Notes: generated by a model from the letters alone, not told the origin. 64,000 nucleotides of DNA from Epiperipatus broadwayi (GCA_028023455.1 JAQFVV010012573.1:1422815-1486814), one strand, 5' to 3'; shown: positions 1 to 14,164, counted from the first letter of the stretch. Numbers and translations are program-made.

Positions 1-299
1 AAATTTAGTTGATAACTAATCAATTAAAAATGAATAGAAAATTATATAATAAAGTAGTATATATAAAGTTGTATTATTTTTTATATTGTTGTGTTATATA
101 CTCAATTCTTTCAACTTTATTGAATCTTTATAGCATAATTTTATTCTGTTTTATTCATGTTTTATTTTATTATTGTTGTTATTTTACTTCCATTATAGAA
201 CCTAAAAATGTTATATCTACAATAATTGTTTAACATTTGAAAAGGGCATAAAAACCATGTGCTGAAAAAGGTTTTTGAGACACATACACACACACCATA

Positions 300-3120
300 T
301 ATATATATATTTCCATTTGAAACTATCAGTGTTGTGTTTTTAGAATGTTTTTGAGGTAATCCTTATAGGGAGTCTACCTCTTGTGCAAACATCACCCTCA
401 TGTATTTACTCTTTTAAGAAAATTGTAATGGTCATTTGTTTTATATAACCAATCCAATGAAAGTGTGATTGGTTTTATGATCTTGTCATTGTATTTTTTA
501 AAAAATGACTGCATTTTTAAATGAAAGTTTTTGTAAAAATTTTATATTAAAGTCGTTATGATATTCAGGTCTTACTTCCATATAATCATTAAAGTAAATA
601 GCAGATGTTCACATGGCTAGCTTAGCTTCAGTAGTTATTTTTCTGCGATAAATACTCTTAGCTTTTGACTTATTAAAAGGAGCAGCACATTAGTGTTTGC
701 ATTATACTCAATGTTGTAAGTCCACCATTCTACTTATAAAAATACCAAGGTATTGAAATGGGTTTATATTATCAAATTGATAATTATAGATAATAAAAGT
801 TATTGAAGATTTTTCTTCATTACTGGCTAATAAAGAACTTGAGTTTTTTGAAAATTCATTATTAAAACAGTCTTTCTTTAAATATTGCATTCAAATTATT
901 TAGTACAATCTGAAAATTGCTCTTGAACTGACAAAAATCGCTCAACCAGCACCATACTACAAATGTAAAATCGAAAAGTTTTTTTTTTGCTTTTAATAGA
1001 CTGGAAATTAAAAATTCCAACATCAAACCTATACTATATTTATTTCCTGTCTCATTAAGTGACCTATAAACAGTTGCAAGTACACTTATCATAAAAATTG
1101 AAACAATGTTGTAGCAAGTCACTATCTTTTTTTAACATGTTTCATTTCATTTGCCTCATATTTGTCACTTGTAATAATAACTTTTCCTCTGATTCCACTT
1201 TGAAGAAGCTATATGAAAGGAATAAATTGTAGCAGACAGCCAAACTAATTTTAAACAATGCCACAAACATTTTCCATTAACTGAATCAAATGCATTGACT
1301 AAATCAATAAAAGCAATATATAAATCATTTTTTTGTCTGACAAATTTTCTTGCAATGTCTGGCAATAAAAACTATTTAAATATTTTTCGATTATCTAAAA
1401 ACTTTGCTGTAGTGAATAATAATGGTATTCTATGACTAATTGTTATATTTTTGTCTATTTCTTTTCTTAAAATTGCAATTAAAGTTAGCTGACACAATTT
1501 CAATATTTTATATATTGCTAAACATTTTCAATCTTTTTGAAGCTAACATATCACTATTATATTTTAAAATTTCTTTAGATATTTTATCAGGAGCTGTTTT
1601 TTATTTTTATATTACAAAAAAAGCTGTATCAATTTCACTAACTGATTATTTTTGTCCAAATCTAAATGAATAGCTAAAATAGATATATCATCAAAAGTGA
1701 TCATTTTATTTCTCATATCATTATACTCTGCTTAAAATATTATTGTTGTTCCATAAAGAATTCAAGTGCTAGATTTAATAGGATTGTGAGATCGTTTCCC
1801 AATCCCATACATTGCGTTCATTATGTATAAAAAAAGATCTACAGTGACTATAATCAGTGAATGTACCTTCTTTGCAATTTTAATCTACCAATCATTTTTT
1901 ATTCCCTTGTCAGTTATTAAATTTCTGTCTCCAGATCTCTATATAATTATAAAGAAAATTCCACATTTAATTTATGATTCTTCCAAGTTGAAAGTGTCAC
2001 GTTTTCTTTTAATTAAATTATTAATGATAAGATCATTATCAGAAAACCTGTCATGATTTTTCATTTTTATTAAAACCCTCAAATATATTTACATGTATTA
2101 AAAACACATTGCTGAAGAAAATCACATTTCAGTAATATGACAATTATAAAAATCCAAATTAGCAATTTTAGTGTTTAAAGTTAAAATGAACATCAATTAT
2201 GAATATGACCAGAATAAGATCTGTTTTAATGAATCTATCATTTTAATCTTGGAGCATACTAATATATGATCGATCCAATAATCTATCTTGTAAGTGCTCA
2301 CCTAACACAAACTTGTATTCAAATTTATAATTTCAATGTAATTTATTAAATGACACTGTTTTGAGCATGAATGCATCCTTACTCTATTACACCAGTTGAT
2401 ATGCCCCCAAAAAGTGTTTATAATAATTTACAGCACCAATATCATTATTTCCAACAATTTTTGGTCCAAGTCTATTATTTGTACCATCACATGCATTAGG
2501 GTCTTCAAGAATAAACTTTGATCTTTTAATAATATTGCTATAGTAATGCTATCTAGCAAGAAATAAAGGCTTTTTTTTTTTAATTTTCTAAATTTAAGAT
2601 TGGATCCTAAGAATTAATAAAATATAATCTAGTACCATTGAGCAAGACAAGTTTTAATTTTATTAACCGTTTATTAATATAAAGAAGAATTCCAAGATGG
2701 GAAGATACTAAATTAAACTCTATAGTGAATTCAACTCCATGTATTCTTCTTTCACTGATGGGTTTGTCCTTTCAATAAAAGTTTGTAGTCATCCACCTGA
2801 TTTATTATATAGTTCAACAATAATATCCATTTTAAATTTTGATCGCTTCTTAGACACCAGTGCAGACCTATATTTTGGCCCCAAAGACTTTGTATCAACA
2901 AACTAAAATTAGATTTATAATATTTATTTTTAATATTGTTACTGTCTCCTACTTTACCACAACTATTGATATTATTTTTATTTGCTATAATGAGCAATCC
3001 ATTAGACATAGCAATCTATCCAAACTGTGTCAGACAGATCATTTTTAGATCATATTTTCTAGGTGCTTTCCATTTTACTGGATAGGCAATTGGATCCTTA
3101 AATAGGGCTGCCTAAATATA
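300..3120 (-). mobile_element. Decayed AP-endonuclease LINE (non-LTR retrotransposon), nearly full length
   Basis: Read on the minus strand, fragments appear in the order expected of a LINE ORF2. Endonuclease-like remnants lie at about 2.25-3.05 kb, including a stretch near 2,320-2,385 resembling the 'SKHWHLIDYV' segment of animal endonuclease-reverse transcriptases and a 'WTDHRL'-like piece near 2,255-2,290. A 'PDKISKEILKY' piece (family pattern GPDGIPAEILK) follows at about 1,558-1,597, then RT motif A 'LYIAFIDLVNAFDSVN' (1,165-1,365). The motif C neighbourhood is at 862-1,122, where the YADD box itself is lost to substitution or frameshift. A 'FQYLGIFISRM' segment (family pattern YLGS.LS) is at 708-890, and a 'TRGRLPI' segment (family TRGRPP) at about 360-400. 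Many stops and frameshifts make it inactive. Clade is not certain; it differs from the RTE-like family elsewhere in the window. Both ends are approximate. Confidence 0.7.
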
Positions 3121-4563
3121 AATCTTTGCCAACTAAAATTCCCGTCTTATTAATGATAATATGGCCCCAAGAAAAGATCATAATAAATGGCTGTCAGCCT
3201 ATTAAGCCTCTTCTTGTCATTGCTTTCTTAATTAATGAGTGTTTGAATGCTAAATATAAATAAGAGAATTGAAGTAAGAAATGCTGGGTATGTAGTTAAA
3301 CAATAAAAATGTGGATGTATATTCACATTATCTCATTTTCACAATTAGAATAGATATCTGATGGCATGAGAGTGTCATGACAACTGGGCCAAAAGAGAGA
3401 CAGACAAGACTGTTTGTATGACTATAATACTTAGTCTTGGATGAATCAACACTATATTTTGCAAGACAGCAGGATGTACTCTTTGTGGAGCATTGTTATT
3501 TATTATTCACACTAGATCTTTATATCTGAAGATCATTCCACTATCCACCACTTCTGGGCTCCTTTCATAGCCTGGAAACAAATAGAAACGATGCCAGAAT
3601 GGATTTATGAAGATAATTTATTTTAGTTTTAAAACAATTTTTATTGATGTACCAAATATTATTATGTTCATTAAAAAGTGTAGTTACATGTAATAATATT
3701 TAAAGATAAAATAAAGAAGATTACATTCTATATTATAGTTTTCATAAATATATACCCAAGATCTAGTATTAAATTATGTAAAAACACTTCAATCAAAAAC
3801 AACAAAAAGGGAGAGCAAACAAAATTATAAATTATTGTAGACACCTATTATATGTATATGGTAACCTAATAATTATCATTATAATTAATTAATATAGTCA
3901 AAAAGCTGTAAATAATTTATTGACTTTCTTTTCTAGTTAAACAAAGTAAATCCACCATTATTATTGGTCAGATGGCAGGTAATATGATCAAAAATAAAAT
4001 TTAAAAGTCCCTCATAATATAACCTGAGAGAATAAAAATTTTGTAGAAAATATTTTGAAATGTCTCTGAGAAGATTTTATTGATCAAATGCATATATTAT
4101 TTTTTGTTTTGAAAAGTGCAATTGATTTTTTTTAATGTACAAACAGAAACACACACACACACACACACACACACAAAGTTGATATTATAAAAAAATATAT
4201 ACAAAATAGGACAAACTGGATCAAATATAATAAAACATAATATTTGAAAAGTTTTAAAATAATTATATTACAATAATTATAGAATTGAGATTACATTTAG
4301 CTAAAATAGTTAAGCTCCATTTAAAAGTATATATGTGTGTGCATGCAATTTCTGCATATTTAAAACAGTCAATTTTAAAAAAAATTTAAACGTAAAACTA
4401 TTTATTAAGTATTATAATTCGGTTAAAAGGTATTTATTAAACGAATTTATTAAATAAAATATGGGAGAACTTTAAAAGGATATAAATTATTTAGCTACCA
4501 AATAAATGACTATTTTAAATACAAATATATTTTATATACCTGGAGTGTAGATGTAATATAGAA
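3121..4563. other. Intergenic, no gene seen; (AC)n microsatellite at about 4,148-4,176
   Basis: No frame here resembles a known protein. A block at about 3,360-3,600 is less AT-rich than its surroundings and could be upstream sequence of the minus-strand LINE or another old repeat, but I cannot assign it. A short (AC)n run is visible near 4,150. Confidence 0.5.
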
Positions 4564-5049
4564 GATTTGAACTACTTTCAAGTTCCCATCATTCACCCAC
4601 TTTATCTCATACAACTGATGCACATGTCCACACTCATGTGAAAAAGATAAATGATCTCCAATATCTATATTTCGTAGTGAACCAGCACTCACCAGTTGGT
4701 CCAGGTCATCATCTCCCACATATATATATATATAATATATTGGTATAGGTCATCATCTCCCACATATATATATATATAATCAGTGCTTGGTTTATATTAA
4801 GATAGGTTTCAATCTATTCCATCCTCCAAATCTTCAGGCATCCATACCATTGAAAATCTGATGATGAAACACCCAAATCCCTGATTATATATGTGTGTGG
4901 GTGATGATGATCTTGACCAACAGATGAGTGCTCACTCAGTACAAAATATATATATTGGAGATCATTTATTTTACTACATGTGTGTGGTCATGTGTATTGG
5001 TTGTATAAAGATGATGGCTGAAGGCAACTTAAAAATCTTGAGTTCAAAT
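4564..5049. repeat. Foldback repeat (imperfect palindrome), family shared with 19.8-20.4 kb
   Basis: The left arm begins with 'atttgaact' and carries 'aagataaatgatctccaa', 'agttggtcca' and 'catcatctcccacatata' in order. The right arm carries the reverse complement of the same landmarks ('ttggagatcattta', 'gaccaac', 'gggtgatgatgatctt', 'agttcaaat'). The loop is at about 4,780-4,885. Within the left arm a roughly 42-bp segment ('ggtcatcatctcccacata' plus a TA run) is tandemly duplicated at about 4,697-4,780. The open frame on minus 4,510-4,719 lies inside the arm and is not a gene. The element is non-coding and could form a cruciform or hairpin RNA. Which transposon class made it is unknown. 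Confidence 0.75.
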
Positions 5050-5810
5050 TCCCTATATAACAAATAAATGAGTGTAATTTTTTTAAAAATAATCCTAATT
5101 AAAATACAATGTTAAAATATGGTATTATTTTTTATATTTTATTTTAATTTTAATCAATGTCTCAAATTTACACACTTAAAATAAACCCAGATATTTATAA
5201 TTGGCTGCTCTTCAGTATTACCATAGCCATGGGACAGATTTTATCTGCAAACATTTAAATAAAGTAAAGAACTTTGGAAAATTAAAAAAAAAAAAATACC
5301 AGCTGATCATAAGTTATAAATATGACCTCTTGCCAAAATTCAATCAGTCTTTGATAAATTGTAGTGCATCCAGGATCTTGTCAAATTAAATTTTAAAAGA
5401 ACAATTTTGATCATCTTCTCCATAATGTCAGAGTAGATATATTTACTCTGGGTATTTTGTCTCACTAACAAAATGTATTTTCTCCTTGAACTAAATGGAC
5501 AAACTACAACAGCAACAACAAGGATTATCACCAAATACTATTTTAAAGAAAATGTCTTCAACTATAAATGGAACTTGGGAAAATTGCTTATGGGATCCTT
5601 GTAATATCAATTAAATCATTTGTTTCTTTTTTAAAAAAAATTGAAATAACTTGTTTGGAAACTATATTGATTAATTCCTGACAGATTGATAAAAAATATT
5701 TTATATAATATGAATCTAAATCAACATATAAGTTTGTAGCTTCAATGAAGTTTACTCACTCTATGAATTATTATTTATTTACTATGTCTTATTTATTATT
5801 TATTTACTAG
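5050..5810. other. AT-rich spacer; possible RTE scrap near 5,362-5,400
   Basis: No gene is seen. A short stretch near 5,362-5,400 ('ccaggatcttgtca') resembles the sequence just upstream of the RT motif in the 46-kb RTE copy. If real, the RTE copy at 5.8 kb was interrupted by about 400 bp. The match is too short to be sure. Confidence 0.35.
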
Positions 5811-6710
5811 TCATATTTAAAAGAATGCAACAGCAACAATTAGATTACATAATGATATTAGGAAAGTCAACATTGAAAAGAGTGGAAGTCAGGGTGACTC
5901 CATATCTCAAAAACTTTTTACAGCAGAAAGTAAATGGAGATTGTTTAAATCATTTAGATTTTGCAGATGATGTAGTTGTTTTTGCAAATAATTCTTTAGA
6001 GTTGCAGGAGCTATCAGATGAAAGTAGGACTAAAGATAAATGTTAAAAAGACTAACATAATGTTCAATAGATTTTCTCATAATATAAAAATAAAAATTGA
6101 TTATGATGAGTTAGAAGAAGTTAATAGCTACAAATTTTGGTCAGATGATTAATACAGATGGAAGCATAATGGATGAAATTAATCATAGAATTAAACTTGG
6201 TTGGAGTACTTTTTGTAGAAATAATTTGATAATAAGGGAATATGCCCATGTGTTTGAGAAGGAAGGTTTTTAATAAATGTGTTTTACCAATTCTTACTTA
6301 TGGATCTGAGACTTGGACACTGAATAGAGAAGCAATACAGAGACTTCAGCCCACTCAAAGAAGTATGGAGAGGTGTATGTTAGGAGTAACAAGAAGAGAT
6401 TGAAAATGCAATATATGGGTAGGAGAACAAACAGTGTTTCTGATCTCATTGAAAAAATTAAAAGACTAAAGTGGAGTTGGGTTGGACATATTTCTAGAAG
6501 AGATAATAATAGATGCACAATTGAAATCTTAAACTGGATTTCAAAAGTTTGTAAAAGACCCCAAAAAGTCCACATGTGATATGGATGGATGAAATAAGAC
6601 AGTCTGCAGTGGTGATGTGTAGAAGAGAAGCTAAAGATCAGAGAAGATGGATTGAACTTGGAGAGATCTTCATTCTGCAGTGTATTGATAATGGTTGATG
6701 ATGCTGATAA
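5811..6710 (+). mobile_element. 5'-truncated RTE-like LINE, 3' part of reverse transcriptase
   Basis: This copy aligns by eye with the better preserved one at 46.8-47.77 kb. It begins in the RT palm and carries the catalytic motif 'HLDFADDVVVFANN' (about 5,950-6,000), with both Asp of the ADD box present. It then shows 'INVKKTN.MFNRF', 'KIKIDYDELEEVNSYK', 'LTYGSETWTLNREAIQRL' and 'LKWSWVGHISRRDNNR' (about 6,470-6,510). It ends in the family terminus, ATGGTTGATGATGCTGA at about 6,690-6,710, a short TGA-type repeat typical of RTE 3' ends. Frames shift several times, so it cannot encode an active RT. The 5' truncation is what target-primed reverse transcription normally produces. Confidence 0.85.
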
Positions 6711-7765
6711 ATTATTAAAACAGCCTGAACTATAGCAAAAAAAAAATCAAATATGTTTAAAACAAAGGATTAGTAATTTACTGCCTTTAAACTATGTGAT
6801 AAATGACAACTATAGGAATCTTAATCTACATATGTTTTCTAAAGAATTAAATCACTCACCTTACATAGAACTATAATTAAATATTAGCCCTATAATAATG
6901 GATTTATGATTATGAATGCTCTAGTCTGAAAATATGATAAATATCATAAATTAATAAGCAGACATTCTTAAATGGATTAATGTGATAACTAGGCAATTAG
7001 AAATAGGATTACTAAGTGTGCATTATTAAATCTCATAAAATCATTGTATTAAATGTTATTACTACAAAATGAATTATCTTGTGCTTTTGATTTAATGTAT
7101 AATGCTTATATTAAATTATTGCCAGTAAATTATAAATGTTGGAATACTTTGCAAAAGTATAAATGCTTCTACAGGATATTTTAAACCGTTCATGAAAGCA
7201 GGATTATGTGTTTGCGAAATTACTCAATAAACCTTATTTATAATTTTTGAATTATTTGGCTTATAGTTATTGTTAGTGTAACAATAAATAAATAATAAAG
7301 TTGTCAAGATAATGCTAACATAGAAGATGCAGGTCATAACCTTATATTATTATTAATGACATTGTCTATGAGTGTAATATCTGTAATGAGACAGGTTGCA
7401 TTAATTATACTAACTTATAACCTTCTAAACCCATTAATGTTTAACTTACTTTTGGTTTTATTAGTCCTTAATTCAGCCTCAGATTAATAAGTAGATAAAG
7501 ATTCTGAATAGATGATTAAATCTCTAAGGAATAGTTATCCATCCAGTGCCTATGATAGTTGTATAATTTGATAAATGCTATGCTATGCAATAAAGCATCT
7601 TTATAATATCAATAAAATAAATCATATTTGTTAGAGGAAGTATACTCCTAATAAATTATTTAAACTTTAAATAAAATATAAAAAGCATAGCAAGTTGTTT
7701 TAATAAAAATATGAATGTCATAATTAATGAAGCTATGTATTTTGTATAGCATTGTTAGAAGACCT
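6711..7765. other. Intergenic, AT-rich, nothing recognised
   Basis: I see no open frame with recognisable content, no RNA gene and no ordered repeat in this stretch. Confidence 0.5.
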
Positions 7766-8902
<1,137 letters not shown>

Positions 8903-9204
8903 ACCTCATAGTATAGGATATGTAGCTAGTGCTTGAACTTGAACTTTATATTAGTTATGATAATATGACTGTACATGTTTAAAAATAAAAAGATGTGAGA
9001 TTTTTCTTTGTAAGTTTGATATGATTAAAATATGACCTGTTGAACAAATAGCATTTATAAATAATAGTGTATTAGTTTTATTTCTTTTAATGGTTGTGAA
9101 AATACTTGATACCAGAACTGAATAGTCAATGGTGAAAAATATTGTAAAAGAGAAAATAATTTCTTAAATATTTATGTTCATAACTCTTTATGTGTTATTT
9201 TGAA

Positions 9205-9795
9205 GTGTTATATAATCCTAAGGATAGGAATATTTTGAAATTATTTAAAGAAGTGAAATATATAAATGATGAAGATTTATAACCATCAGGAGTTAGTTAG
9301 TAATAGTTGGTTTTAAATAATTTTTAGTAAGAGTGCTGAATAATTTGTTTCATGGATAAAACCTCTGGTTCATAAGTTTATTTTCAAAGTCAAACAGTGG
9401 AGGTATTCTTAAAAGGAATACTATATTGGAAAAATTGGTTGGAAATGCATTATATAAAAGAAACTTTATTGATGTTTTGATAGAATCATGTAAAAATACT
9501 GATTTATTTGGTTTCGATATAAAAAACTTTGAGTATAATATGCCATATTGTTTGGTTGTAATAAATTTCAGGTTATATTATTGATAAGAGGTAATTGAAA
9601 AAAGTAAAGATATTAAGGATTATTATATAATTTATAGTAAAGCTTTAGTGGCTGTAATTAATAAGTTTTATGAAGGATAAAAAAAATACAGATGTATAAT
9701 TGTATTTTATGGTCCATTGTTAATAGAATATTAGATGAGCCAATTCCTTGTTAATAATGATATTTTTGACAAACTATTTATTAGAGATATAAAAT
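9205..9795 (+). pseudogene. Decayed protein-coding-like region, product not recognised
   Basis: A single plus frame from about 9,381 to 9,795 reads as protein-like sequence broken by only a few stops. It contains segments such as 'NTILEKLVGNALYKRNFID', 'TDLFGFDIKNFEYNMPYCLV', 'DYYIIYSKALVAVINKFYEG' and 'FLVNNDIFDKLFIRDIK'. In another frame just upstream (about 9,208-9,280) is 'LYNPKDRNILKLFKEVKYIN'. Amino-acid composition is varied, unlike the microsatellite frames, and the frame stays in register through double stops at about 9,576. I do not recognise the family. It could be a decayed gene of a retroelement (it lies 300 bp past the integrase remnant), an old viral insertion or a host pseudogene. 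There is no start codon context to support a start. Confidence 0.45.
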
Positions 9796-11705
9796 AAAGT
9801 AATAGAAATATGTAAAAAAAATGACAATAAAAGAATAAATAAGTTTTATCTCACTGAAATTTGAAATAAATTTTAATATGTGGAGTAATGTCAATTGTAA
9901 AAAAAATACTTTGGTTTGATTTTAATAGTGAATATATTAACATGGAAACATTGAAATATATTGTATGACAACATTAATATTGTAGAAAAAATATTTATTA
10001 TTAATTGTAGTATAAAAATTTGTGAATTGACTTTATTCACTTTAAAAATAAATGTGTAAATAATAAAGTTTATAGACTTGATAAAATTATTTTCTTTTCA
10101 TTATATATTCCATCTGCAATAGTAGATTAGAAATAATACATCTAAATATTGAGTAGCACAATTATGTTTGTTATATTATTTGTAGAATATTGTATTAAAA
10201 ATGTATGAAAAGTATATTTCCATTGTAGTATGAAGGAATGTAGTCTTAGTTGCTTAGTTTATATTGGGGTGAAAGGAAACGTTTGCATTTAAAAATGTCA
10301 TATTGTATGTTATATATAGTGATTATAAAATATTTTTTAAATGTGTCATTATTTTATGTAAAAAAATTTTTATTAATTGGATTCTGGCTGGAATTGATCA
10401 AAGAGTTAATAAGGAGCATTGCTATAATTTCTCTTACATCAATTAAAAATTTATAAATATAAGACTAAACAGTTTAAACTCATTCTCTTATATCTTAGCT
10501 TTAATAGAAGTGAACCCAAGTTCCTTCATGTAATTTTTAAATTTGTTTCTAAAAGTATATGATTATTAAATGGATGAAATGATGGGATGAAAGCAATAAT
10601 ATTCAATCATTAACAGGACAGGATTGTCAGAAATTTGTGAGAGGTAATAATTTATTGAAATAACAAAAAATAATTCATAACATTTGAAAACCATTGGAGT
10701 ATTTCTTTACTTTCAAAAAATGATATTGCCTACTTTTCAATGACAAAGCTTAAATGCTAACAACATAAAATTGACACAAAGATTATGTTTACCTGCTGAT
10801 ATAAGTTTGAGATTGATGAATTATTTTTACATAGAATAGAAATTGGTTCAATTTTCAAAGCATCATTATAGATGAAACTAGCATCTGTTCACTTATAATA
10901 TTTTATGAATTAATTACTTGCTAAATGAAAGGCTATCTACATTACATTGTTATGGGTATAAATTAAGGCATGCCCACTTATAGTGTTGCATAGATCAAAT
11001 ATCTGTTAAATGAAAAATAATTGGATATTTGGAAAATATCTGAATTAATAAAATGTTCTTCGAATGTAATAGATTTTCATGACATTTGTACTTTTTCTAA
11101 AATAACAACTTCAGATTGTGGTTTAATAAATAGGCATGAGCTATTACTTTGGAAATGTCATATCGGATAATGATTGATCAGGTCATTTTCTAATATGTTA
11201 TTTGTATATATAATTGTATAGAATATAAATGGCAATATAATTTAAATTAAGTATAGATTTATTTTACATACTTAAAGTACAAAAGTGTTATATTTTTCTA
11301 AATTCAAATTTATATTTTGTAGCTTAATGATTATGATTTGAATTTAAATACTTATCTTTTTATTTGCCAATCATAAATTAATCTCAAATATTTATTTTTA
11401 TTTTATTCTCTTAGAACAATGTGAATGGATAGGTGTATTCATCTTTAGTATATTTTTATTTTCAATAACAATTTTTGTATATATGAAGAACAAGAATGTT
11501 CTTAATTCTCTTACATTTTAAAAAGATACATATATGTTGTAACATGTCTAAGTTATACAAAACACATCTTTAGTTTTAGAATTTTGGAGTTGGAGTTTGA
11601 TATACAATCACCTATTTAATTAAAAAAATTAAGGACAATTGAAAACCTATTGCATAAAGCACAATCAGATCATATGTTCATCTTTTAAATTTTTATTTTT
11701 ATTTG

Positions 11706-11744
<39 letters not shown>

Positions 11745-13122
11745 TTTAATTTATATCTATTTGTTAAAAAATTTGAATTAATTTAAAACAAGTAAACTTG
11801 TTTGGTTATCATTTAATTTTACAATGAAAATTTATAGATTGGTTAATGGTATGTGGATAAGATACAATTTATGAATGGACTGTACCACATAATTCATTAG
11901 AAGCAGTTACAAAATAGTTTGAAAGTCCAACTTTAGGATGGGTAAAAGTATAATGACAAATAATTTTCTTTGTATTGAATTTCATGTTTATTATCTGATT
12001 AGGTATAGAATTTTATATAGTAATAAATTAATTGACTTGACATTCTTAAGTATGTAATAAGTAATTAGAAGCTTGTAATTATTTTGTTAGTAAGAAGTAA
12101 GTTATATTAAGATAGAAATTATATATGAATTGATTTGATGATTGATAAAGATACTAATATAATAATCATTAAAGAGGAGGAAAGATAATTGCAATTAAAT
12201 GTTTGCATATTTTATTTTAAATTATTACTGATTAAAGTGAATATTATATTAAGTCAGTATATAGCCATAAAGATTGTAATCTTATTTAATTATAGAGCTG
12301 GTAATAGTAATATATTTTATTATGTTACAAATTAAAGTAATTTGCTTTAATTATATTTAAAATTTATTGATGTGCATTGTAAATTCAGTTTAATTATTAA
12401 ATTTTAATTTTAATTTTTGATTATAATAAACATGAATAAGCTTTCATATGTTTAAATAATTAAAGGCTAGAGTATTAACAACTTTATTAAACTGAAAAAT
12501 AATTGCATATGATTTGTCAGTTCTGTTTGGATAAGCATCAAATAGAAGTATATCATTTATTTTATATATTGATGTGATTGGATATTATAAATTTTACTGT
12601 TATCTAATAAGATGATTTTATTTTTTAGTATTAAAAGTTGGTGGAGAAATATGTTCGGTTAATTGATTTTATATTATTACTGAGTATTTAGTTTTATTAT
12701 AATTGACTTAATTAATAAGAGTATATTGGTATTAGTGGAATAGCATGGTTAAGTTAGCATTATTTTTATTTTATTTAGTTTTAATTAAAGATCAGTTAGT
12801 GAGTCATGTATTTGTTTAAATATTATTTGCATTTTAAATTTGTAGGATGTATTAAAATTATTATTTGCTCCATCCATGAATTATTTTATTTAAATATAAA
12901 TGTGATTAATATTTTACTTTTGTTATAAGTTTGTATTGTTATAAACAGTGCTTTGATTCCTAAGAAATATTAAGATTTGTCAAATTCTTTGTCATTACTT
13001 TTATTATATTATAAGATGATTATATAATAAGCATAGATTATTATTTATAAAATAATGATATTTGGTTTTACTGGTTTATCTTTAATCTATTGCAAATAAT
13101 GCTCATATTTTAAGGTAATTGG
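9796..13122. other. Intergenic, very AT-rich, nothing recognised; (TA)n at 11,707-11,741
   Basis: No recognisable coding sequence. The open frame at 10,250-10,456 (plus) is short, hydrophobic and has no visible motif. A 35-bp (TA)n lies at 11,707-11,741. Confidence 0.5.
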
Positions 13123-13692
13123 AAATAGGCAAAACTCTCCTTACAATAGTGCCACTCTGTGCCAGCCAGAGTAACTGGATGCTAGAAGGTTTGTGCATAA
13201 AATCCCCATCTAGTGCCTGCTTATCCAATATCCCCAGACTAGTTTCTGGCTTGTGACTTTTGTCAGTGAGAAGCCTTGAATCTGAGAGCAATACACCTAG
13301 ATCTTAGCATCTAATGCAACTCACCAGCAGCCACCTTTTATCTCTACTTAACTACAAAACTAGGAGAATAAAATTGAAAACACAATAATATTTTTAATCT
13401 AAGCTCAATATCTTATATAGTCATATGGGTCTGAACTCAGTTCAGTACCCATACATTTTGGTGTCTTTGGCTCTTTAAAAACCATAGCCACCACTATCCT
13501 ATTAGGCAGGATTGGTATTAAACCACTAAACATCACATGATCACCATCTCTTATGCTTGCACATAACTGTTATTAAAACAGGAAAACTCTCCATATTCTG
13601 GCTGGCACTAAGTGGCACTACTGTATGGAGAGTTTTGCCTATTTTAATAACAGTTATGTGTAAGTATAACAAATAGTGATCATGTGATGTAG
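13123..13692. repeat. Copy of the roughly 458-bp repeat family with an inverted end
   Basis: Starts at 'aaataggcaaaactctcc' and contains the family landmarks 'tgtgcataaaatccccatct', 'ccccagactagtttctggct', 'agtcatatgggtctgaactc' and 'ctattaggcaggattggt'. All of these recur at 30.3-31.6 kb. After one unit (about 450 bp) the sequence turns round at about 13,610: 13,531-13,610 and 13,611-13,690 are inverted copies of each other, so the end folds back. It is GC-richer than its flanks. The minus open frame inside it (13,103-13,291) has no family support and is not called as a gene. Confidence 0.8.
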
Positions 13693-13819
13693 TTGGAAAT
13701 AATGATTTTGTTTGTTATCTATTCATTTTATCTACTATTTGAATTCATGAGTTTAAAACAAAAATTATTATTATTCTTTAGTGAATTAAGTATTATATTG
13801 TTCACTTTAACTCAGTTTA

Positions 13820-14152
13820 TTATTTTCATTTTGTTATAAATGATGCTATAATTCACAGGTATTATTAAATTAGAATTGTTCTTCCTATGTTCATATTTTT
13901 ATTCTGTTGTAAATGGTGTTCAAAAATTCGGCTATGACTACAGATGACCTATATTTTTATTCAGTTGCAAATGATATTTAACTTCAGGATATATTTTTAT
14001 TCAGTTACAAAGATTGAGCTACATTTTTATTCAGATTATATTAAAATTTTTATTTTTCATTGTCATTATATTTATTCTGTTACAAATGGCTACCAGATGA
14101 GTGGGGCATTAAAAGAAGACATACTCTCATATTTATTCTATTACAATTATAT
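13820..14152. repeat. Degenerate array of a roughly 22-bp motif, seven copies
   Basis: A motif close to TTTTTATTCNGTTNCAAATG recurs near 13,828, 13,896, 13,953, 13,996, 14,025 (partial), 14,069 and 14,132, spaced 29-68 bp apart on the same strand. The intervals differ in sequence. It may be an old tandem repeat with a 45-65-bp unit or a cluster of binding-site-like motifs. Confidence 0.55.
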
Positions 14153-14164
14153 AATGTATTAATA

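Noticed and set aside
9-233. 74-residue frame at the left edge
   Set aside because: Low-complexity, Tyr/Phe/Ile-rich reading of AT-rich DNA without any motif.
1440-2056. Hydrophobic plus-strand frames at 1,440-1,673 and 1,823-2,056
   Set aside because: They lie antisense to the decayed LINE, and T-rich DNA gives hydrophobic codons by default.
5362-5400. Extending the 5.8-kb RTE copy leftward across a 400-bp insertion
   Set aside because: The similarity is limited to about 15-20 bases and the proposed insertion has no duplication at its ends. Mentioned only as a possibility.
13103-13291. Small minus-strand gene inside the 458-bp repeat
   Set aside because: The equivalent frame is not kept open in the copies at 30.3-31.6 kb, so no selection for a protein is visible.
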